Made by a program: the position numbers and the translations under genes. From positions 20,952 through 84,951 of the forward strand of contig NZ_JACJKN010000010.1 of the NCBI RefSeq assembly GCF_016900775.1: a stretch of DNA of 64,000 nt, given 5' to 3'. A model generated the notes under the pieces. The model had not been told where the DNA came from, searched no databases, and saw nothing but the letters and a program-made list of their open reading frames with translations. This document shows positions 50,357 through 60,139 of the stretch, piece by piece. Every line of letters starts with the position of its first letter. Position 1 is the stretch's first letter. This DNA comes from Olsenella uli (GTDB lineage: Bacteria > Actinomycetota > Coriobacteriia > Coriobacteriales > Atopobiaceae).

Positions 50357-51505
50357 TTAGTTCTCCCCCTTTCCGACCACGACGTCGTTGCCGATGACGG
50401 CGGTGTCCTTCGTCTGGTCGACGCTGCCGACGCTAACGTTGTCCTCCACGACGGAGTTCTCGCCGAGGATGGCGCGCACGACGTGGGCGCCGTCCTTGAC
50501 CTTCGCGCCCGGGAGCAGCACCGAGTCGATGACCGTCGCGCGCTCGCCGACGTAGGCGTCGGTCGAGAGGATCGAGTGCTTGGCGGTGCCGTAGACCTGG
50601 CAGCCGTTGGACACGAGGCAGTCGTCGATGGTGGCGTCCTTGCCCACGAACGCGGGCGGGCGGGTGGACGAGTTGCTCATGATGGGGAACTCGTTGCTGA
50701 AGATGTCGAAGGCGGGGTTGGGCCCGAGGAGGTCCATGCTCGTCTCGTGGTAGCTCGAGATGGTGCCGACGTCACGCCAGAAGCCCTCGAACTTGTAGGT
50801 GAACAGGCGCTTGCCGGCCTCGAGGAGCTTGGGGATGATGTCGCCGCCGAAGTCGTGGCTGGAGTTCTTGTCGTTGGCGTCCTCCTTCAGCGTCTCCACG
50901 AGCAGGTCGGCGTTGAAGATGTAGATGCCCATCGAGGCGAGGTTTGAGTCGGGCTTCTTGGGCTTCTCGGAGAACTTGGTGATGCGGCCGTCCTCCTCGG
51001 CGGTCAGGATGCCAAAGCGGGAGGCCTCCTCCCAGGGCACGGGCATGACCGCGATGGTGAGGTCGGCGTCGTTCTTCTTGTGGGACTCGAGCATGTCGTC
51101 GTAGTCCATGCGGTAGAGCTGGTCGCCGGACAGGATGAGGACGTACTCGGGGTCGTTGGTCTCGATGTAGCCGAGGTTCTGGGTGACGGCGTCGGCCGTG
51201 CCCTCGTACCAGGCGCCACCGGTCTGGGTCGCGTAGGGCGGGAGGATGGAGACGCCGCCGCCGCGCTCGTCGAGGTTCCACGCCTCGCCCGTCCCGATGT
51301 AGCTGTGCAGCAGGTACGGACGGTACTGCGTGAGGACGCCCACCGTCGTGATACCCGAGTTGGCGCAGTTCGAGAGGGCAAAGTCGATGATGCGGAACTT
51401 CCCGCCGAAGGAAACCGCCGGCTTTGCGACGTTGCTCGTCAGCGCACCGAGCCTGCTGCCCTGACCGCCTGCCAGGAGCATTGCGATGCACTCTTTCTTA
51501 CTCAT
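50357..51505 (-). CDS. glgC: glucose-1-phosphate adenylyltransferase GlgC
   Basis: Makes ADP-glucose from glucose-1-P and ATP; 382 aa. [15 protein letters not shown] is the catalytic loop; [55 protein letters not shown] and the beta-helix C terminus follow. Start ATG 51505 is preceded by AAAGGAG; the longer frame upstream covers the intergenic terminator. Adjacent glgD encodes its partner. Confidence 0.95.
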   Translation of the reverse strand: MSKKECIAMLLAGGQGSRLGALTSNVAKPAVSFGGKFRIIDFALSNCANSGITTVGVLTQYRPYLLHSYIGTGEAWNLDERGGGVSILPPYATQTGGAWYEGTADAVTQNLGYIETNDPEYVLILSGDQLYRMDYDDMLESHKKNDADLTIAVMPVPWEEASRFGILTAEEDGRITKFSEKPKKPDSNLASMGIYIFNADLLVETLKEDANDKNSSHDFGGDIIPKLLEAGKRLFTYKFEGFWRDVGTISSYHETSMDLLGPNPAFDIFSNEFPIMSNSSTRPPAFVGKDATIDDCLVSNGCQVYGTAKHSILSTDAYVGERATVIDSVLLPGAKVKDGAHVVRAILGENSVVEDNVSVGSVDQTKDTAVIGNDVVVGKGEN

Positions 51506-51531
51506 ACCCCCACTCCTTTCGACAACCAGAC

Positions 51532-51555
51532 GCGGGGGCCGCGGAGGGCCCCCGC
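51532..51555 (-). terminator. hairpin between glgP and glgC
   Basis: GCGGGGGCC/GGCCCCCGC stem in the 58-base gap. No T run on the minus strand, so it may attenuate or stabilise rather than stop transcription. Confidence 0.5.
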
Positions 51556-51563
51556 ACGTAAGC

Positions 51564-53996
51564 CTAAATGTGCCAGATGTCCGCCATGTACTCACGGATA
51601 GTTCGGTCAGAAGAGAAATATCCGGCCTTGGCGGTATTGTGGAGCGCCGACTTGTTCCATGCGCGGCGGTCTCCGTAGGCGCCGGTGAGCTCCTCCCAGG
51701 CCTGGACGTAGGCGTGGAAGTCGCGCAGGACCAGGTCCGGGTCGTTGTCAACCATCAGGTAGTCGTGGATGCTGTCGAAGTTGCCCGAGAGGCGCGCGAG
51801 CGTGCCGTCGGTCAGCATGTCCACGATGCGGCCGATGCGGTCGCGGTCGCTGTTGTACATGTCCCACGCGTAGTAGCGGCCGGAGGCGCGCAGGGCCTCC
51901 ACCTCGTCGGCGTGCAGGCCGAAGATCTTGATGTTCTCGGGACCCACGAGCTCGGAGATCTCGATGTTGGCGCCGTCGAGGGTGCCGAGCGTGATGGCCG
52001 CGTTCATCATGAGCTTCATGTTGGAGGTGCCGGAGGCCTCGGCGCCGGCCACGCTGATCTGCTCGGAGATCTCCGCCGCGGAGTAGATGAGCTGCGCGTT
52101 GGAGACCGCGAAGTTGGGCACGAAGGCCACCTTGATCTTGTCGTTCACGCGCTCGTCGTTGTTGATGACGTCGGCGACCGAGTTGATGAGGCGGATGACC
52201 TCCTTGGCGAAGGTGTAGCTCTGGGCCGCCTTGCCGGAGAAGATGAAGGCCGTCGGGCGCGGGCTCCAGGACGGGTCCTTGAGCATGCGGTTGTAGACGT
52301 CGAGCACCTTGAAGACGTTCAGGAGCTGGCGCTTGTAGGCGTGGAAGCGCTTGACCTGCACGTCGAAGACCATGTTGGTGTCAAGCTCGACGCCCGAGGT
52401 CTCCTTGATGTAGGCGGCCAGACGCTCCTTGTCGGCCTTCTTGGCGGCCTCCATGCCATCGAGGAAGGAGGCATCCTCCTCGAAGGGCAGGAGCTTCTCG
52501 AGCTCCATGGCGTCGTCCATCCAGCCGTCGCCGATGGCGTCGGTGATGAGCTTGGCGTAGGCCGGGTTGGCCTCGCCGAGGAAGCGGCGGTGCGTCACGC
52601 CGTTGGTCTTGTTGTTGAAGTAGTGCGGCACCATCTCGTAGAACTCGTGGAACACGCTGTCCTTGAGGATCTGCGTGTGCAGCGCGGAGACGCCGTTCAC
52701 CGAGTGCGAGAAGATGATCGAGAGGTTGGCCATGCGGACCTGGCCGTCCCAGAGGATGGCGGTCTTGCTCAGGACGTTGGTCCAGTTGCCCTCGTTGGGC
52801 GAGAGGTGGTTGGCCAGGCTCTCGCGGTAGCGGCGGTCGACCTCGTCGATGAACATGTAGAGGCGCGGCAGGAGGTTGCGGAAGGTGTTGATGGGCCACT
52901 TCTCCAGCGCCTCGGGCATGACGGTGTGGTTGGTGAAGGAGATGGTCTGCTTGCAGATCTTGTAGGCCTCCTCAAAGCCCACGCCCTTCTCGTCAACGAG
53001 GATGCGCATGAGCTCGGGGCCGCACATGGCGGGGTGCGTGTCGTTGGTGTGGACGCACACGTGCTCGCCGAGGTGCTCCCAGTCGGGGCCGAACTCGCGC
53101 TCGTAGGTGCGCAGGATCGTCTGCAGGCCGGCGGAGACGAAGAGGTACTCCTGCTTGAGGCGCAGCATCCGGCCGTGCTCACCGGCATCGTTGGGGTAGA
53201 GGATCGTGGAGATGGCCTCCACGTCGGAGCGGAACTTGTTGGCGCGCGCGTAGTCGCCGGCGTTGAAGGCGTCGAGGTCGAAGTCCTCGGTGTAGGGCTC
53301 GGCCGACCACAGGCGCAGCTTGTTCACGACCTTGCCGCCGTAGCCGATGATGGGCACGTCATACGGCACGGCGCGGACGACCTCGCCGCCCTCCTGGGTG
53401 AACCAGAATTGGCCGTTCTCCTCGTGGCGGACGACCTGCCCGCCAAAGCGCACGAGCACGGCGCTGCCGTCCTTGCGGGTCTCCCACGGGAAGCCGCCCG
53501 CGAGCCAGTTGTCCGTGCGCTCGACCTGACGGCCGCCCTCGATGTACTGGCGGAAGAGGCCGTAGCGGTAGCGCATGCCGTTGCCGTAGCCGGCGATGCC
53601 CTCGTGGGCCATGGAGTCGAGGAAGCACGCGGCCAGACGGCCCAGGCCGCCGTTGCCCAGGCCCGGGTCGACCTCCTCGCGGCAGAGGGTCTCGAGGTCG
53701 GAGCCCATGGACTCGACGCCCTTGGCGACGAGATCACGAATGCCAAAGTTGATCATGTAGTTGTCGAGCAGGGGACCGAGGAGGAACTCGAGGGAGAAGT
53801 AGTAGACCTTCTTGGCTCCCTTGGGGTGGGACTCCGGGAAGATGGCGCGTCCCTTGTTGGCGATGAGCTCGGCGAGGGCATAGAAGCGCTCGTGGTCGGC
53901 CAGGCCCTCAAAGGGGGTGCCGTAGCGCGCCACGCACGCCTCGCGGTACTGCTCGACGAAGTCCTGCTCGTTCTCAAAGATCTTGTTGTCAGTCAA
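51564..53996 (-). CDS. glgP: glycogen phosphorylase
   Basis: GT35 phosphorylase, 810 aa, releases glucose-1-P from glycogen. Motifs: [42 protein letters not shown] (sugar site), [15 protein letters not shown] [15 protein letters not shown] region and the PLP-lysine site [14 protein letters not shown] near residue 660. TTG start at 53996 with AGGAGAGG six to seven bases upstream. Second gene of the glycogen operon, between glgB and glgC, so synthesis and breakdown genes share a transcript. Confidence 0.95.
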   Translation of the reverse strand: MTDNKIFENEQDFVEQYREACVARYGTPFEGLADHERFYALAELIANKGRAIFPESHPKGAKKVYYFSLEFLLGPLLDNYMINFGIRDLVAKGVESMGSDLETLCREEVDPGLGNGGLGRLAACFLDSMAHEGIAGYGNGMRYRYGLFRQYIEGGRQVERTDNWLAGGFPWETRKDGSAVLVRFGGQVVRHEENGQFWFTQEGGEVVRAVPYDVPIIGYGGKVVNKLRLWSAEPYTEDFDLDAFNAGDYARANKFRSDVEAISTILYPNDAGEHGRMLRLKQEYLFVSAGLQTILRTYEREFGPDWEHLGEHVCVHTNDTHPAMCGPELMRILVDEKGVGFEEAYKICKQTISFTNHTVMPEALEKWPINTFRNLLPRLYMFIDEVDRRYRESLANHLSPNEGNWTNVLSKTAILWDGQVRMANLSIIFSHSVNGVSALHTQILKDSVFHEFYEMVPHYFNNKTNGVTHRRFLGEANPAYAKLITDAIGDGWMDDAMELEKLLPFEEDASFLDGMEAAKKADKERLAAYIKETSGVELDTNMVFDVQVKRFHAYKRQLLNVFKVLDVYNRMLKDPSWSPRPTAFIFSGKAAQSYTFAKEVIRLINSVADVINNDERVNDKIKVAFVPNFAVSNAQLIYSAAEISEQISVAGAEASGTSNMKLMMNAAITLGTLDGANIEISELVGPENIKIFGLHADEVEALRASGRYYAWDMYNSDRDRIGRIVDMLTDGTLARLSGNFDSIHDYLMVDNDPDLVLRDFHAYVQAWEELTGAYGDRRAWNKSALHNTAKAGYFSSDRTIREYMADIWHI

Positions 53997-54087
53997 AGCC
54001 TCTCCTAGCGTCGGGCGACAAGAACTCGGGGGCGCGCGGGACGTGCCCGCACGAGGGCGGCGGCTGTCGCTTGGCCGTCACCCGTCT

Positions 54088-54111
54088 GGGGCCACCCCCT
54101 CGGGTGGCCCC
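54088..54111 (-). terminator. hairpin between glgB and glgP
   Basis: GGGGCCACCC/GGGTGGCCCC stem with a four-base loop, eight bases past the glgB stop. No T run follows on the minus strand. Confidence 0.55.
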
Positions 54112-54119
54112 ATAAAAGT

Positions 54120-56264
54120 TTACTCCGCCTTCGTTGTTTTTCTAGCGGCGGGCTTCTTCGATGACGCCGTCTTTACCGGAGACGTCGCCTTCTTGGCCGC
54201 GGGCTTCTTGGCGGGCGCCTTCTTCGGCGCCGCCTTCGCGGTGGTCTTCGCGGCCGCCTTCGCCGCGGCGGGCTTCTTCTTGGCCGGGCGGCGCAGGGTG
54301 CCCGTCTTCTTGAGGATCATGCCGCCGAGCGGCGGGACGCGCACCACGACAGACTGCTCGCGGCCGTTCCACGGCTCGTCCTGGCACTTGAGCTTGCCGG
54401 TGTTGATGACGCCGGAGCCGCCGTAGCGCTCGTCGTCGGAGTTGAAGAGCTCCTCGTAGACGCCCCACTCCGGGACGCCCATGCGGAAGTCCTCGCGCGC
54501 GTTGACGTCGAAGTTGATGAGGATGACGAGCTCGTCGCCGGGCTTGTCGCCGCGGCGGATGAACGTGATGATCGACTGGTCGGCGTTGTCCGCGTCGATC
54601 CACTCGAAGCCCTCGGAGGCGAAGGCGCACTGCCAGAGGGCGGTGTGCTCGTTGTAGAAGCGGTTGAGGTCGCGGACGAACTGCTGCTGGTGGCGGTGCG
54701 TCTCGTACTGCTCGGCGAGGAAGTACTGAATGCCCTCGTAGTAGCGCCACTCGATGAACTGGGCAATCTCGTTGCCCATGAAGTTGAGCTTGCCGCCGGG
54801 GTGCGTGACCTGGTAGAACGCGAGCGCCCGCATGCCCGCGAACTGGCGCCAGTAGTCGCCGGGCATGCGCGTGATGAGCGAGCACTTGCCGTTGACGACC
54901 TCGTCGTGGGAGAGCGGCAGGATGAAGTTCTCGTTGAACTGGTACATGGAGGAGAACGTCAGCATGCGGTAGTTGCCCGGGCGCCACGGGAAGTCGGTCT
55001 GCATGTAGTGCAGGGTGTCGTTCATCCAGCCCATGTCCCACTTGAAGTGGAAGCCGAGGCCGCCGTCCTCGGGCGGGTACGTCACGAGCGGCCAGGCCGT
55101 GGACTCCTCGGCGATCATCATGACGTCGGGGTGGAGCGTGCCCATGACCTCGTTGGTCTGGCGGATGAAGGCGGAGGCGTCGAGGTCCTCCTCGGTGCCC
55201 TTCTCGTTGAAGCGCTTCTGGCCCGGGTCGTCGATGCCGAAGTTCATGTAGAGCATCGAGGAGACGCCGTCCATGCGGATGCCGTCGGCGTGGAAGAGGT
55301 CGGCCCAGAAGAGCGCGTTGGAGACGAGGAAGCTGCGGACCTCGCCGCGCGAGTAGTCAAACTGGTGCGTGCTCCAGTTGGGGTGGATCTTGTGCTCGTA
55401 GAGCATGCCGCCGTTGAAGGTGGCAAGGCCCTGGGCGTCCGCGCAGAAGCCGCCCGGCACCCAGTCGAGGATCACGCCGATGCCCGCCTCGTGGCAGGCG
55501 TCGATGAAGTGCATAAACTGCTTGGGGTTGCCGTAGCGCGAGGTGGCGGCGTAGTAGCCGGTGGGCTGGTAGCCCCAGGAGCCGTCAAAGGGGTGCTCGT
55601 TCACGGGCATGATCTCGATGTGCGAGTAGCCCATGTCCTTGGCGTAGGCCACAAGCTCCACGGAGAGGTCGTCGTAGGAGTAGACGACGCCGCGCTGCGC
55701 GGGGAACGGGTCGCCGGGGCCCGGGTAGGTGCCGTCGGGGCGCGGCTCGCCCTGCGGCTCGTCACCGTGGCGGCGCCAGCTGCCGAGATGTACCTCGAAG
55801 ATGTTGAGCGGCTCCTTGAACATGTCGCGCTTGGCGCGCGCCTTCATGTAGGCGCCGTCCGCCCAGTCATATCCGGCGAGGTCAAACGTGCGCGACGCCG
55901 TGCCGGGAATCTGCTCGGCATAGAAGCCGTACGGGTCCGCCTTGTAGAGCTTGCGGCCGTCCGCGGTCTCGATGAGGTACTTGTAGAGCGCCTCGTGGCC
56001 GATCCCGGGAATGAAGCCCTCCCAGACGCCGCCGGACTCCGTGCAGGCCAGCGGATTGGCGGCCTCGTCCCAGCCGTTGAAGTCGCCGATGACGTGCACG
56101 CTCTTGACGTCGGGGGCCCAGACGGCGAAGTGATAGCCGCTCGTCCCGGCGTCGTCCACCGCGGGGTGCGCGCCCAGCTTCTCGTAGCTCCGATACCACT
56201 TTCCGCTCGCGAGCAGGAACAGGTCGTCGTTGCTCAGATAGAGGGTGCTGTCGAGAGATTCCAT
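54120..56264 (-). CDS. glgB: 1,4-alpha-glucan branching enzyme with basic Lys/Ala-rich tail
   Basis: GH13 branching enzyme, 714 aa, introduces alpha-1,6 branches. CBM48-like N-terminal domain (YHFAVWAPDVKSVHVIGDFNGWD), catalytic core with nucleophile Asp in HADGIRMDGVSSML, Glu in MMIAEESTAW, LPLSHDEVVNGK and C-terminal beta domain. From about residue 655 a 60-residue tail made almost only of Lys, Ala, Pro and Thr follows (KKPAAAKAAAKTTAK), like histone H1 or bacterial Hc1. Branching enzymes normally end near residue 640-660. First gene of the operon; ATG 56264 with GGAGGAG upstream. Confidence 0.93.
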   Translation of the reverse strand: MESLDSTLYLSNDDLFLLASGKWYRSYEKLGAHPAVDDAGTSGYHFAVWAPDVKSVHVIGDFNGWDEAANPLACTESGGVWEGFIPGIGHEALYKYLIETADGRKLYKADPYGFYAEQIPGTASRTFDLAGYDWADGAYMKARAKRDMFKEPLNIFEVHLGSWRRHGDEPQGEPRPDGTYPGPGDPFPAQRGVVYSYDDLSVELVAYAKDMGYSHIEIMPVNEHPFDGSWGYQPTGYYAATSRYGNPKQFMHFIDACHEAGIGVILDWVPGGFCADAQGLATFNGGMLYEHKIHPNWSTHQFDYSRGEVRSFLVSNALFWADLFHADGIRMDGVSSMLYMNFGIDDPGQKRFNEKGTEEDLDASAFIRQTNEVMGTLHPDVMMIAEESTAWPLVTYPPEDGGLGFHFKWDMGWMNDTLHYMQTDFPWRPGNYRMLTFSSMYQFNENFILPLSHDEVVNGKCSLITRMPGDYWRQFAGMRALAFYQVTHPGGKLNFMGNEIAQFIEWRYYEGIQYFLAEQYETHRHQQQFVRDLNRFYNEHTALWQCAFASEGFEWIDADNADQSIITFIRRGDKPGDELVILINFDVNAREDFRMGVPEWGVYEELFNSDDERYGGSGVINTGKLKCQDEPWNGREQSVVVRVPPLGGMILKKTGTLRRPAKKKPAAAKAAAKTTAKAAPKKAPAKKPAAKKATSPVKTASSKKPAARKTTKAE

Positions 56265-56374
56265 GTCTCACTCCTCCGAGTCCGGTACGTCGCGCCCGCC
56301 ATGCGGGCGTCCCGTCCAACGATGCGCAGACAGAACAACACTTATTCTGCGCGTTCCGTCAACCTGATGTCCAT

Positions 56375-56420
56375 AAAAAACCCGCGAGTGAGGCCTCTGG
56401 GGCCGTGAGCACGCGCGGGT
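56375..56420 (-). terminator. terminator upstream of glgB
   Basis: CCCGCG/CGCGGG stem with an internal GGCC pairing, followed by six T on the minus strand (56375-56380). It would stop transcription from the 57.9-kb gene before the glycogen operon, or act as an attenuator in a long glgB leader. Confidence 0.6.
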
Positions 56421-56473
56421 TTGGACGCTCGGCTTCCGTTGCGTCACGGAGGCGGGGCAGCGCGGGCGGGGCG

Positions 56474-56757
56474 GTTAGAAAGTGGCGGTCGTTGCGGAGC
56501 GGGGCGCGGGCGAGGTTAGAGGATGGCGGCCGTTGCTCCGACTGCGGCCGGGGAGTGTCCGCGATTGCCGTCTCGTCACGTCGTACTTATCGGTTTATTT
56601 TAATTTTTTTTGGACTGACAGGCCATCCGGACGTCCGGCCCCGCTTTCCGCGCGCAACCGCTCTGTTTTACTAACCGCGCTCGCGCGAGTGCGCGCAACG
56701 ATCCCAAAATACTAAGCGCGCCGCCGCACACGCCCGCAACGCGCCCGGATGTCTAAC
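56474..56757. repeat. array C of the 22-bp motif (five copies, inverted halves)
   Basis: GTTAG-type copies at 56474-56495 and 56515-56536; GCAAC-type copies at 56654-56675, 56695-56716 and 56736-56757. Spacing is exactly 41 bases within halves. The 117-base centre contains an AT-rich run (TTTATTTTAATTTTTTTTGG). It ends 34 bases before the stop codon of the endonuclease-fold gene. Confidence 0.85.
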
Positions 56758-56790
56758 GCCGCGCCCGTCGCGCGCCGCGGCCGGGACGCC

Positions 56791-57906
56791 TCACTGGAGC
56801 CCGTATGCCTCCACGGGCACGTCAACGCGGGCGCTCTCGTATGCGGCAAGCTCCTCGCCCTCGCGCTCGGCGGCGGCCGCGTGCACGGCGCGCCTGGCCT
56901 CGCGCTCCAGCCCCTGCCAGCTCACGCCGTCAATGAGCTCAAGTTCCTCGTAGAGCCGCTGCCGGAGCTCCCGGCGCCGGGCGCGCTCGGCAGCGCCGAG
57001 CCCAATTCTCGGAAGGCCGAGCTCCCTTCGGATGGTCTCCACGAGCCCGTCCAGGTAGGCGAGGTCCGCATACTGCTCGCGCCGCACGATGGACTCGCTC
57101 ATGCTCAGGGCCTTGAGCTCGTTGGAACGGGCCGCGTCCTGGGCCGCGCGCAGCGGCCCGTCATGATGGCGCCCATGGTACTCGACCGCGCTCACCTGGC
57201 CCGTGGCGGGGTTCGACACCAGGATGTCCGGCACCCTGACGCCGCGCCGCATCCTGTCGTGAATGCGGCGCACCTCAAGGGGCTCGTTCATGGAGAGGAC
57301 GTTGAGGTGGTAGCCGCCCCGGCCGGGCCTGAGCCCCAGCCTCAGGGAGAGCTTGGTCTCCCTTGGCGAGGCCGACCGCACGCAGGCCGCCTCAAGGGCA
57401 CGGCGCACGCGGGCGGTGCCGGAGCGCGCGCCGAGCCTCGCCAGATGGGCGCGCGTGCGCTCCGGCGTGGTGAGGGGCTCCTCTCGCCGGAACATCCCTT
57501 CCTCGCCGTCGGGGAAGATCGCGTAGGTCCCCATGAGCTCGGAGAGAAGAACCTCGAGCTCGAGGTCCGTGAGCCGAGGGGCCATCTGGACGGCAAGCTG
57601 CTCCGGGGACGCGCAGGCAACGCCCGGGGCCACCTCGATCGCAGAGCCGGCGGGCAGCGGGGCGCGCTGGAGATGCGCCCTCACCTCACCCCGGACCCCG
57701 GGGCGCCCCTCGCTGACAAGCACCTCGAGCGGACGGGCGCACGCCGTGACGAGCGGGACGCGCCGGGCGAGCTCCTCCATCTCCTCTGTGGTGGGCGGCG
57801 CGGCCGGAGGTGGCGCGGCACAGCGCTCCCCCTTTGCGAGGCGCCCGCGCAGCTCCCATCTGCGCAGCACCTCAAGGGCGGTGGTATGTGACAGCAGGAT
57901 GCTCAT
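56791..57906 (-). CDS. orphan protein with restriction-endonuclease-like (VSR/DUF559-type) C-terminal domain
   Basis: 371 aa. Residues ~160-300 look like the small PD-(D/E)XK nuclease domain common in actinobacteria: SPRETKLSLRL (Glu on the first helix), a strand with NVLSMNEPLEVRR, VRVPDILVSN (Asp), VSAVEYHGRHHD (Glu-x-x-x strand with His) and a following ARSNELKAL helix. The N-terminal ~150 residues resemble the AbiEi-type segment often fused to it (VASPEQLAVQMAPRLTDLELEVLLSELMGTYA). Catalytic activity is not certain: the canonical D-ExK is altered to D-ExH. No methylase or antitoxin partner is adjacent. Arrays C and D lie on either side of it. Confidence 0.6.
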   Translation of the reverse strand: MSILLSHTTALEVLRRWELRGRLAKGERCAAPPPAAPPTTEEMEELARRVPLVTACARPLEVLVSEGRPGVRGEVRAHLQRAPLPAGSAIEVAPGVACASPEQLAVQMAPRLTDLELEVLLSELMGTYAIFPDGEEGMFRREEPLTTPERTRAHLARLGARSGTARVRRALEAACVRSASPRETKLSLRLGLRPGRGGYHLNVLSMNEPLEVRRIHDRMRRGVRVPDILVSNPATGQVSAVEYHGRHHDGPLRAAQDAARSNELKALSMSESIVRREQYADLAYLDGLVETIRRELGLPRIGLGAAERARRRELRQRLYEELELIDGVSWQGLEREARRAVHAAAAEREGEELAAYESARVDVPVEAYGLQ

Positions 57907-58182
57907 GGCCCCAGCCTACCTCCCCGCAAAAGGGCTGCGGGCCTCATCGGGAAAAACCTCTCCCGGCAGCTGACGCCAAGCTGACCGGTAGCGCTCAAAA
58001 GAGGACATCGGCGCAGCTAGAACGCTTGGCGAGAAGAGCCGTCCGGCCGAAAATAATTCCCCGGGACAGCCGCTCGCGGGCGCGGAGGCCACCGCTCGTC
58101 CGGAGATGGCCAAAACGCCGCACGGGCGCCCCATTGTTCCGCGCGATTCGTCGCGCCCCCAACGAGCCCGCGGGCGCCCCCG
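57907..58182. other. non-coding gap upstream of the endonuclease-fold gene
   Basis: No gene visible. Contains the gene's presumed promoter and a near match to the 12-mer motif (GGCGAGAAGAGC, 58029-58040). Array D follows. Confidence 0.5.
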
Positions 58183-58425
58183 CTTAGAAAACGTGGGGCG
58201 TTGCACGCTGTGCACGCGCCACGCTTAAAGAACGGAGGCCATTGCATCGAGAGCAGTCCTGGCACAAGCTCAAACCGGCCCCGGCGGGCGCAACAACCCC
58301 GACTCCCTAAGCAGCTCCCCCAGAGCGGCCGCACTCCCGGCCCGTTCTTCTCGCCCCGCGGTGCAACGATCCCGCAATGCTAACCGCCCCCAGGCGCAAA
58401 CGCGCAACAACCCCAGTCTTCTAAC
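58183..58425. repeat. array D of the 22-bp motif (five copies)
   Basis: CTTAG/CTTAA-type copies at 58183-58204 and 58224-58245; GCAAC-type copies at 58290-58311, 58363-58384 and 58404-58425. Spacing is 41 bases in the first pair and the last pair; a 73-base step between the third and fourth copies holds an exact 12-mer motif. Confidence 0.82.
58344..58355 (-). repeat. GGCGAGAAGAAC 12-mer inside array D
   Basis: Exact copy on the minus strand, between the third and fourth copies of the 22-bp motif. Confidence 0.7.
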
Positions 58426-58533
58426 CCCCTCGCCCCGACAGCGGGAACGAGGGCGCAAAGGGCGTGGGACCGGGGACTGGACACGCCACCCCACCGGCGC
58501 TTCCAGTTCCCGGCGGCAGGAGCGACATGAGAC

Positions 58534-58602
58534 GGGCGGCCCCGGGCCCCTGAGCGAGGATTCCGCTTCAGCGCATCCTCGCTCAGGGGCCCGGGGCCGC
58601 CC
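58534..58602. repeat. perfect 28-bp inverted repeat downstream of rubrerythrin
   Basis: 58534-58561 and 58575-58602 are exactly complementary around a 13-base loop. It lies 27 bases past the rubrerythrin stop codon. It may serve as a terminator, but there is no T run and the stem is far longer than needed. Confidence 0.85.
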
Positions 58603-58628
58603 CTCCGACTCAGGTCAGGCGACTAACC

Positions 58629-59174
58629 CTAGTAGTTGAGGGCCTGCTCCTCGAAGTAGGCCTTGGGGTGGTTGCAGACGGGGCAGACCTCGGGGGCCTC
58701 GGCGCCCACGTGCAGGTGACCGCAGTTGCGGCACTTCCACACCTTGACGCCCTCACGCGCGAAGACCTCGCCCTTCTCGACGCGCTCGGCGAGCTTGAGG
58801 TAGCGCTCCTCGTGGTGCTTCTCGATCTCGCCGACCATCTTGAACTTGGCCGCGATCTCAGCGAAGCCCTCGGCCTCGGCGGTCTCGGCAAAGCCCTTGT
58901 ACATGTCGGTCCACTCGTAGTTCTCGCCCGCCGCGGCGTCCTTGATGTTGGTCAGGGTGTCGGGCACCTCGCCGCCGTGGAGATACTTGAACCACAGCTT
59001 GGCGTGCTCCTTCTCGTTGCCGGAGGTCTCGGTGAAGATCGCGGCAATCTGCTCGTAGCCCTCCTTCTTGGCCTTGCTCGCGTAGTAGGCGTACTTGTTG
59101 GTGGCCTGGGACTCGCCGGCAAAGGCAGCCTCGAGGTTCTTCTTGGTCTGGGAACTCTCAAAGTCAACGGCCAT
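58629..59174 (-). CDS. rubrerythrin
   Basis: Non-haem di-iron peroxidase of anaerobes, 181 aa, cytosolic. N-terminal ferritin-like four-helix bundle with di-iron ligands in [23 protein letters not shown] (ExxH) and [10 protein letters not shown] (ExxH). C-terminal rubredoxin-type centre with CRNCG and CPVCN pairs. Reduces hydrogen peroxide using electrons from NADH via rubredoxin-like partners. Start ATG 59174, with AGGAGAGGAG upstream; the longer frame is unlikely. Its presence supports an anaerobic, oxygen-tolerant life style. Confidence 0.95.
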   Translation of the reverse strand: MAVDFESSQTKKNLEAAFAGESQATNKYAYYASKAKKEGYEQIAAIFTETSGNEKEHAKLWFKYLHGGEVPDTLTNIKDAAAGENYEWTDMYKGFAETAEAEGFAEIAAKFKMVGEIEKHHEERYLKLAERVEKGEVFAREGVKVWKCRNCGHLHVGAEAPEVCPVCNHPKAYFEEQALNY

Positions 59175-59251
59175 TGGTACTCCTCTCCTGTCCCCGCAGG
59201 GACGCTCGACGTGCCCCGGGCCCTCCGCCCGGTATTGAGACACTGTATCAC

Positions 59252-60139
59252 CTAGACACGCCAAATGCCATCGCCATGATGGCAGAAACCCTCCCGCTCG
59301 AGCTCGTCCAGAAGCCCGCGCACGGCGGACGCGTCTATGGCGCTTCTACCCGCCTCGAGCTCCGCGCTAACCAGCTCCTGGAAAATCGTCTCAAAGTCCG
59401 CGCCGCCGGCCGCGCCCTCGCGGTGGGCGAGAAGAACGCGCAGCAGCTCGGCGCGCTTCTGGCGGTGCGACCCCTCGAAGCGCGACTGGCGCGCGTGCGT
59501 GCGCGAGCGCCGCGAGGGGTTGGGCACGGTGCGCTTGAGGTAGGCGCCGTAGTCGAGCAGGGCGTAGTACCAGGTGCGCGGGTCGTCCTCCGGGTTGCTC
59601 GCGTCCGGCGGGCAGGTGCCCCGCACGAGCGGCACGAGCTCGCGGTCCGGCACGGACTCGGCCTCCGGGAAGAGCTCGTGGAGAAAGACGGTGCGGACGT
59701 TGGTCTCCAGGTAGACCCCGGGCAGGTCGAAGGCGAAGGCGCGGATGCCCGCCGCAGTGGCCGGCCCGATCCCGGGCAGGGCCTCGAGCGCCGCGGCCTC
59801 CGCAGGCATGACGCCGCCCGCGGCCGAGACCGCCTGCGCCGCGCGCAGGAGCGAGAGGGCCCGGCGGTTGTAGCCGAGCCCCTGCCACTCGTCCAGCACG
59901 TCGGCCGCATCCGCCGCGGCGAGCGCGCCCGCCGTGGGGAACCGCTCGAGCCATCGCTGCCAGCGGCCGTCCACGCGCGTGGTCTGGGTCTGCTGGAGCA
60001 TGACCTCGGAGATCCAGATGGCGTAGGGGTCGCGCGTGCGGCGCCACGGGAGGTCGCGGTAGAGCTCGCGCCCGCGTGCGAGCACGAGGGCGCGAAACTC
60101 GTCCAGGGCGCGCCCCCCGCGGTCCGGAGCCTCGCTCAC
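59252..60139 (-). CDS. MutY-like HhH-GPD DNA glycosylase without iron-sulfur cluster
   Basis: 295 aa. The N-terminal two thirds match adenine glycosylase Mut[46 protein letters not shown], and the helix-hairpin-helix [16 protein letters not shown]. Two hallmark features are changed. The catalytic segment normally reading LDGNV reads LETNV (near residue 145), and the four cluster cysteines are absent; that region instead carries [20 protein letters not shown]. This matches a divergent cluster-free subgroup; its substrate may differ from A:8-oxoG. The GTG start shares GTGA with the stop of the upstream Rrf2 gene. An exact 12-mer motif lies in antisense at 59426-59437. Confidence 0.8.
   Translation of the reverse strand: MSEAPDRGGRALDEFRALVLARGRELYRDLPWRRTRDPYAIWISEVMLQQTQTTRVDGRWQRWLERFPTAGALAAADAADVLDEWQGLGYNRRALSLLRAAQAVSAAGGVMPAEAAALEALPGIGPATAAGIRAFAFDLPGVYLETNVRTVFLHELFPEAESVPDRELVPLVRGTCPPDASNPEDDPRTWYYALLDYGAYLKRTVPNPSRRSRTHARQSRFEGSHRQKRAELLRVLLAHREGAAGGADFETIFQELVSAELEAGRSAIDASAVRGLLDELEREGFCHHGDGIWRV

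Noticed and set aside
20513..58425. CRISPR-like array
   Set aside because: The 22-bp copies are degenerate, switch orientation half-way, have ~19-base gaps of no spacer character, and no cas gene is present.
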